Part shown: in pieces, positions 63,191-64,000 of the stretch
How the letters are laid out: each line of letters starts with the position of its first letter
How positions within the stretch are numbered: position 1 is the stretch's first letter
Origin: CAZLRH01 sp964562015
GTDB taxonomy: Bacteria > Verrucomicrobiota > Verrucomicrobiia > Opitutales > JABDGR01
Assembly: GCA_964562015.1 (NCBI GenBank)
Contig: CAZLRH010000006.1
Coordinates: forward strand, 1-64,000
Length of the DNA stretch: 64,000 nt
Direction of reading: 5' to 3'
Notes under the pieces: generated by a model
Database searches by the model: none
Told to the model about the DNA's origin: nothing
Seen by the model: the letters and a program-made list of their open reading frames with translations, nothing else
Translations under genes and position numbers: made by a program

Positions 63191-64000
63191 CTAGTGGTGG
63201 CCGGCCCCGACAGGCTGGCGCTGGGAGGACGGCACGCGCGGCTGGGGCGTCGCGGGCGCCGGCAAAATCAGGTGATAGCCGCCGGGGCCTTCGAGCGCCC
63301 ACAGGAAAATGAACAGCGAGGTCATGGCGAGGCCCGCAATCCCGACATAACCGCAATAGGGCACTCCGGCGCTCATCAGCACCATGCCCATGCCGAAAAT
63401 ATAAAAGCCCGCGCCACCGCCCAACGGCATCCAGGACTGGCTGGGCATGTGCACGCCGTGGCCGCCGTCGGCTTCGTATTCAATGGGCTCGCCCTGATGC
63501 TTCTGCGCCCACCAGGCGTCGCGGCCGGACACCACAGGGGTCTGGGCGAAATTAAACACCTCCACGGGGCTGGGCAGCGACCACTCCAGGGTGCGGGCAT
63601 CCCACGGATCCGGCCCGCAGTTGCGGTCCTTGCTGAGCACCGTGCGCACGAGATCAAAGAAGCACAGGAACACGCCGATGCCCAAAATGTACGCCCCGAT
63701 GGTGCAGACAAAATTCCAGTTCTCCCAACCCATCGTCGCCAGGTAAGTGTGCGTGCGGCGCGGCATGCCGATGAGGCCCAAATAGTGCATCGGGCCGAAG
63801 GCCAGATTGAAGCCAAAAATTATCATCCCCGCCACCCAATAGCCCAGCTTGCGGCTCATCATTTTCCCGAAAACCTTCGGCACCCAGTAATAGATGCCGC
63901 TGATCAACCCGAGCAGAATGCCGCCGAGCAGCACGTAGTGGAAGTGGGCGATGACGAAATAGCTGTCCTGTTGCTGGGCGTCCGCCGGCGCGGCGGCGTG
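63191..64000 (-). CDS. cytochrome c oxidase subunit I, C-terminal part (5' end outside window)
   Basis: The last 269 residues of the catalytic subunit; the frame is open to the window edge. The haem-ligand motif SYFVIAHFHYVLLG is intact (the paired His bind haem a3 and haem a). Just before it an Ala/Asp/Gln-rich insert (HAAAPADAQQQD) replaces the short loop usual there. Further spans follow (GYWVAGMIIFGFNLAFGPMH, CTIGAYILGIGVFLCFFDLV). The CuB ligands lie outside the window. It heads the coxI-III-IV run. Confidence 0.93.
   Translation of the reverse strand, partial: HAAAPADAQQQDSYFVIAHFHYVLLGGILLGLISGIYYWVPKVFGKMMSRKLGYWVAGMIIFGFNLAFGPMHYLGLIGMPRRTHTYLATMGWENWNFVCTIGAYILGIGVFLCFFDLVRTVLSKDRNCGPDPWDARTLEWSLPSPVEVFNFAQTPVVSGRDAWWAQKHQGEPIEYEADGGHGVHMPSQSWMPLGGGAGFYIFGMGMVLMSAGVPYCGYVGIAGLAMTSLFIFLWALEGPGGYHLILPAPATPQPRVPSSQRQPVGAGHH

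Overview
The window looks like chromosomal DNA of a member of the Verrucomicrobiota (Planctomycetota is the next best guess). It is GC-rich and densely coded. It carries DUF1552 and DUF1592/planctomycete-cytochrome proteins, a pseudopilin cluster with a giant PilX-like protein, several secreted pectin (rhamnogalacturonan) enzymes, a caa3-type oxidase, GatCAB, and very few good Shine-Dalgarno sites. The taxonomic call is inference from gene content.

Layout. 1-13 kb: 3' end of glgB, two secreted proteins, soluble transhydrogenase, prolyl-tRNA synthetase, a PMA-type H+-ATPase with a small DUF2934 gene overlapping its start, an alpha/beta hydrolase, a GT1 glycosyltransferase and hisI. 13-15 kb: prs, followed by a DUF433 antitoxin and its PIN-like toxin, which is cut by a nonsense codon; the three genes overlap by 4 nt at each junction. 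15-22 kb: rhamnogalacturonan lyase (PL11), CE12-type acetylesterase, a beta-lactamase-fold hydrolase, an aldo/keto reductase and an SDR. 22-30 kb: murA, a disordered Pro/Arg-rich protein, dnaE, a lipoprotein, ExbB/ExbD. 30-38 kb: a ferritin-like/VIT1 fusion, then the strangest part of the window (30.9-33.5 kb), then a coupled DUF1592-DUF1552 pair. 38-43 kb: a PQQ-type sugar dehydrogenase and gatC-gatA-gatB. 43-48.5 kb: two pseudopilins, a 910-residue PilX-like protein and a secreted protein. 48.6-53 kb: lpd, two unknowns, ffh. 53-60 kb: an unknown, a GH106-like rhamnosidase, a two-domain OlsF-like acyltransferase, an MFS carrier. 60-64 kb: a ParE-type toxin-antitoxin pair, an adenylate/guanylate cyclase, and cytochrome oxidase subunits IV, III and I (I truncated by the window edge).

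The best candidate for something undescribed is 30888-33573. Three copies of a ~50-66 bp repeat (C-rich on the coding strand, G-run-rich on the other) separate AT-rich cassettes, all on the minus strand. After each repeat comes the 3' end of an otherwise missing ORF. After two of the three, the stop codon of that ORF overlaps, or lies 1 nt from, the start of a small accessory gene. The third tail is a second copy of the last ~100 codons of the neighbouring DUF1552 gene; it differs from the intact gene at 10 of 311 positions, all silent. This looks like an array built by capturing gene tails together with their coupled downstream genes, as in displaced toxin-tip/immunity arrays, but with its own repeat.

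Other points: a family of nested, ~11-12-bp-periodic inverted repeats sits in at least five gaps; a 60-bp palindromic repeat is inserted in frame inside a signal peptide; and RG-rich linkers recur in the secreted pectin enzymes. No rRNA, tRNA, CRISPR array or complete insertion sequence was recognised.
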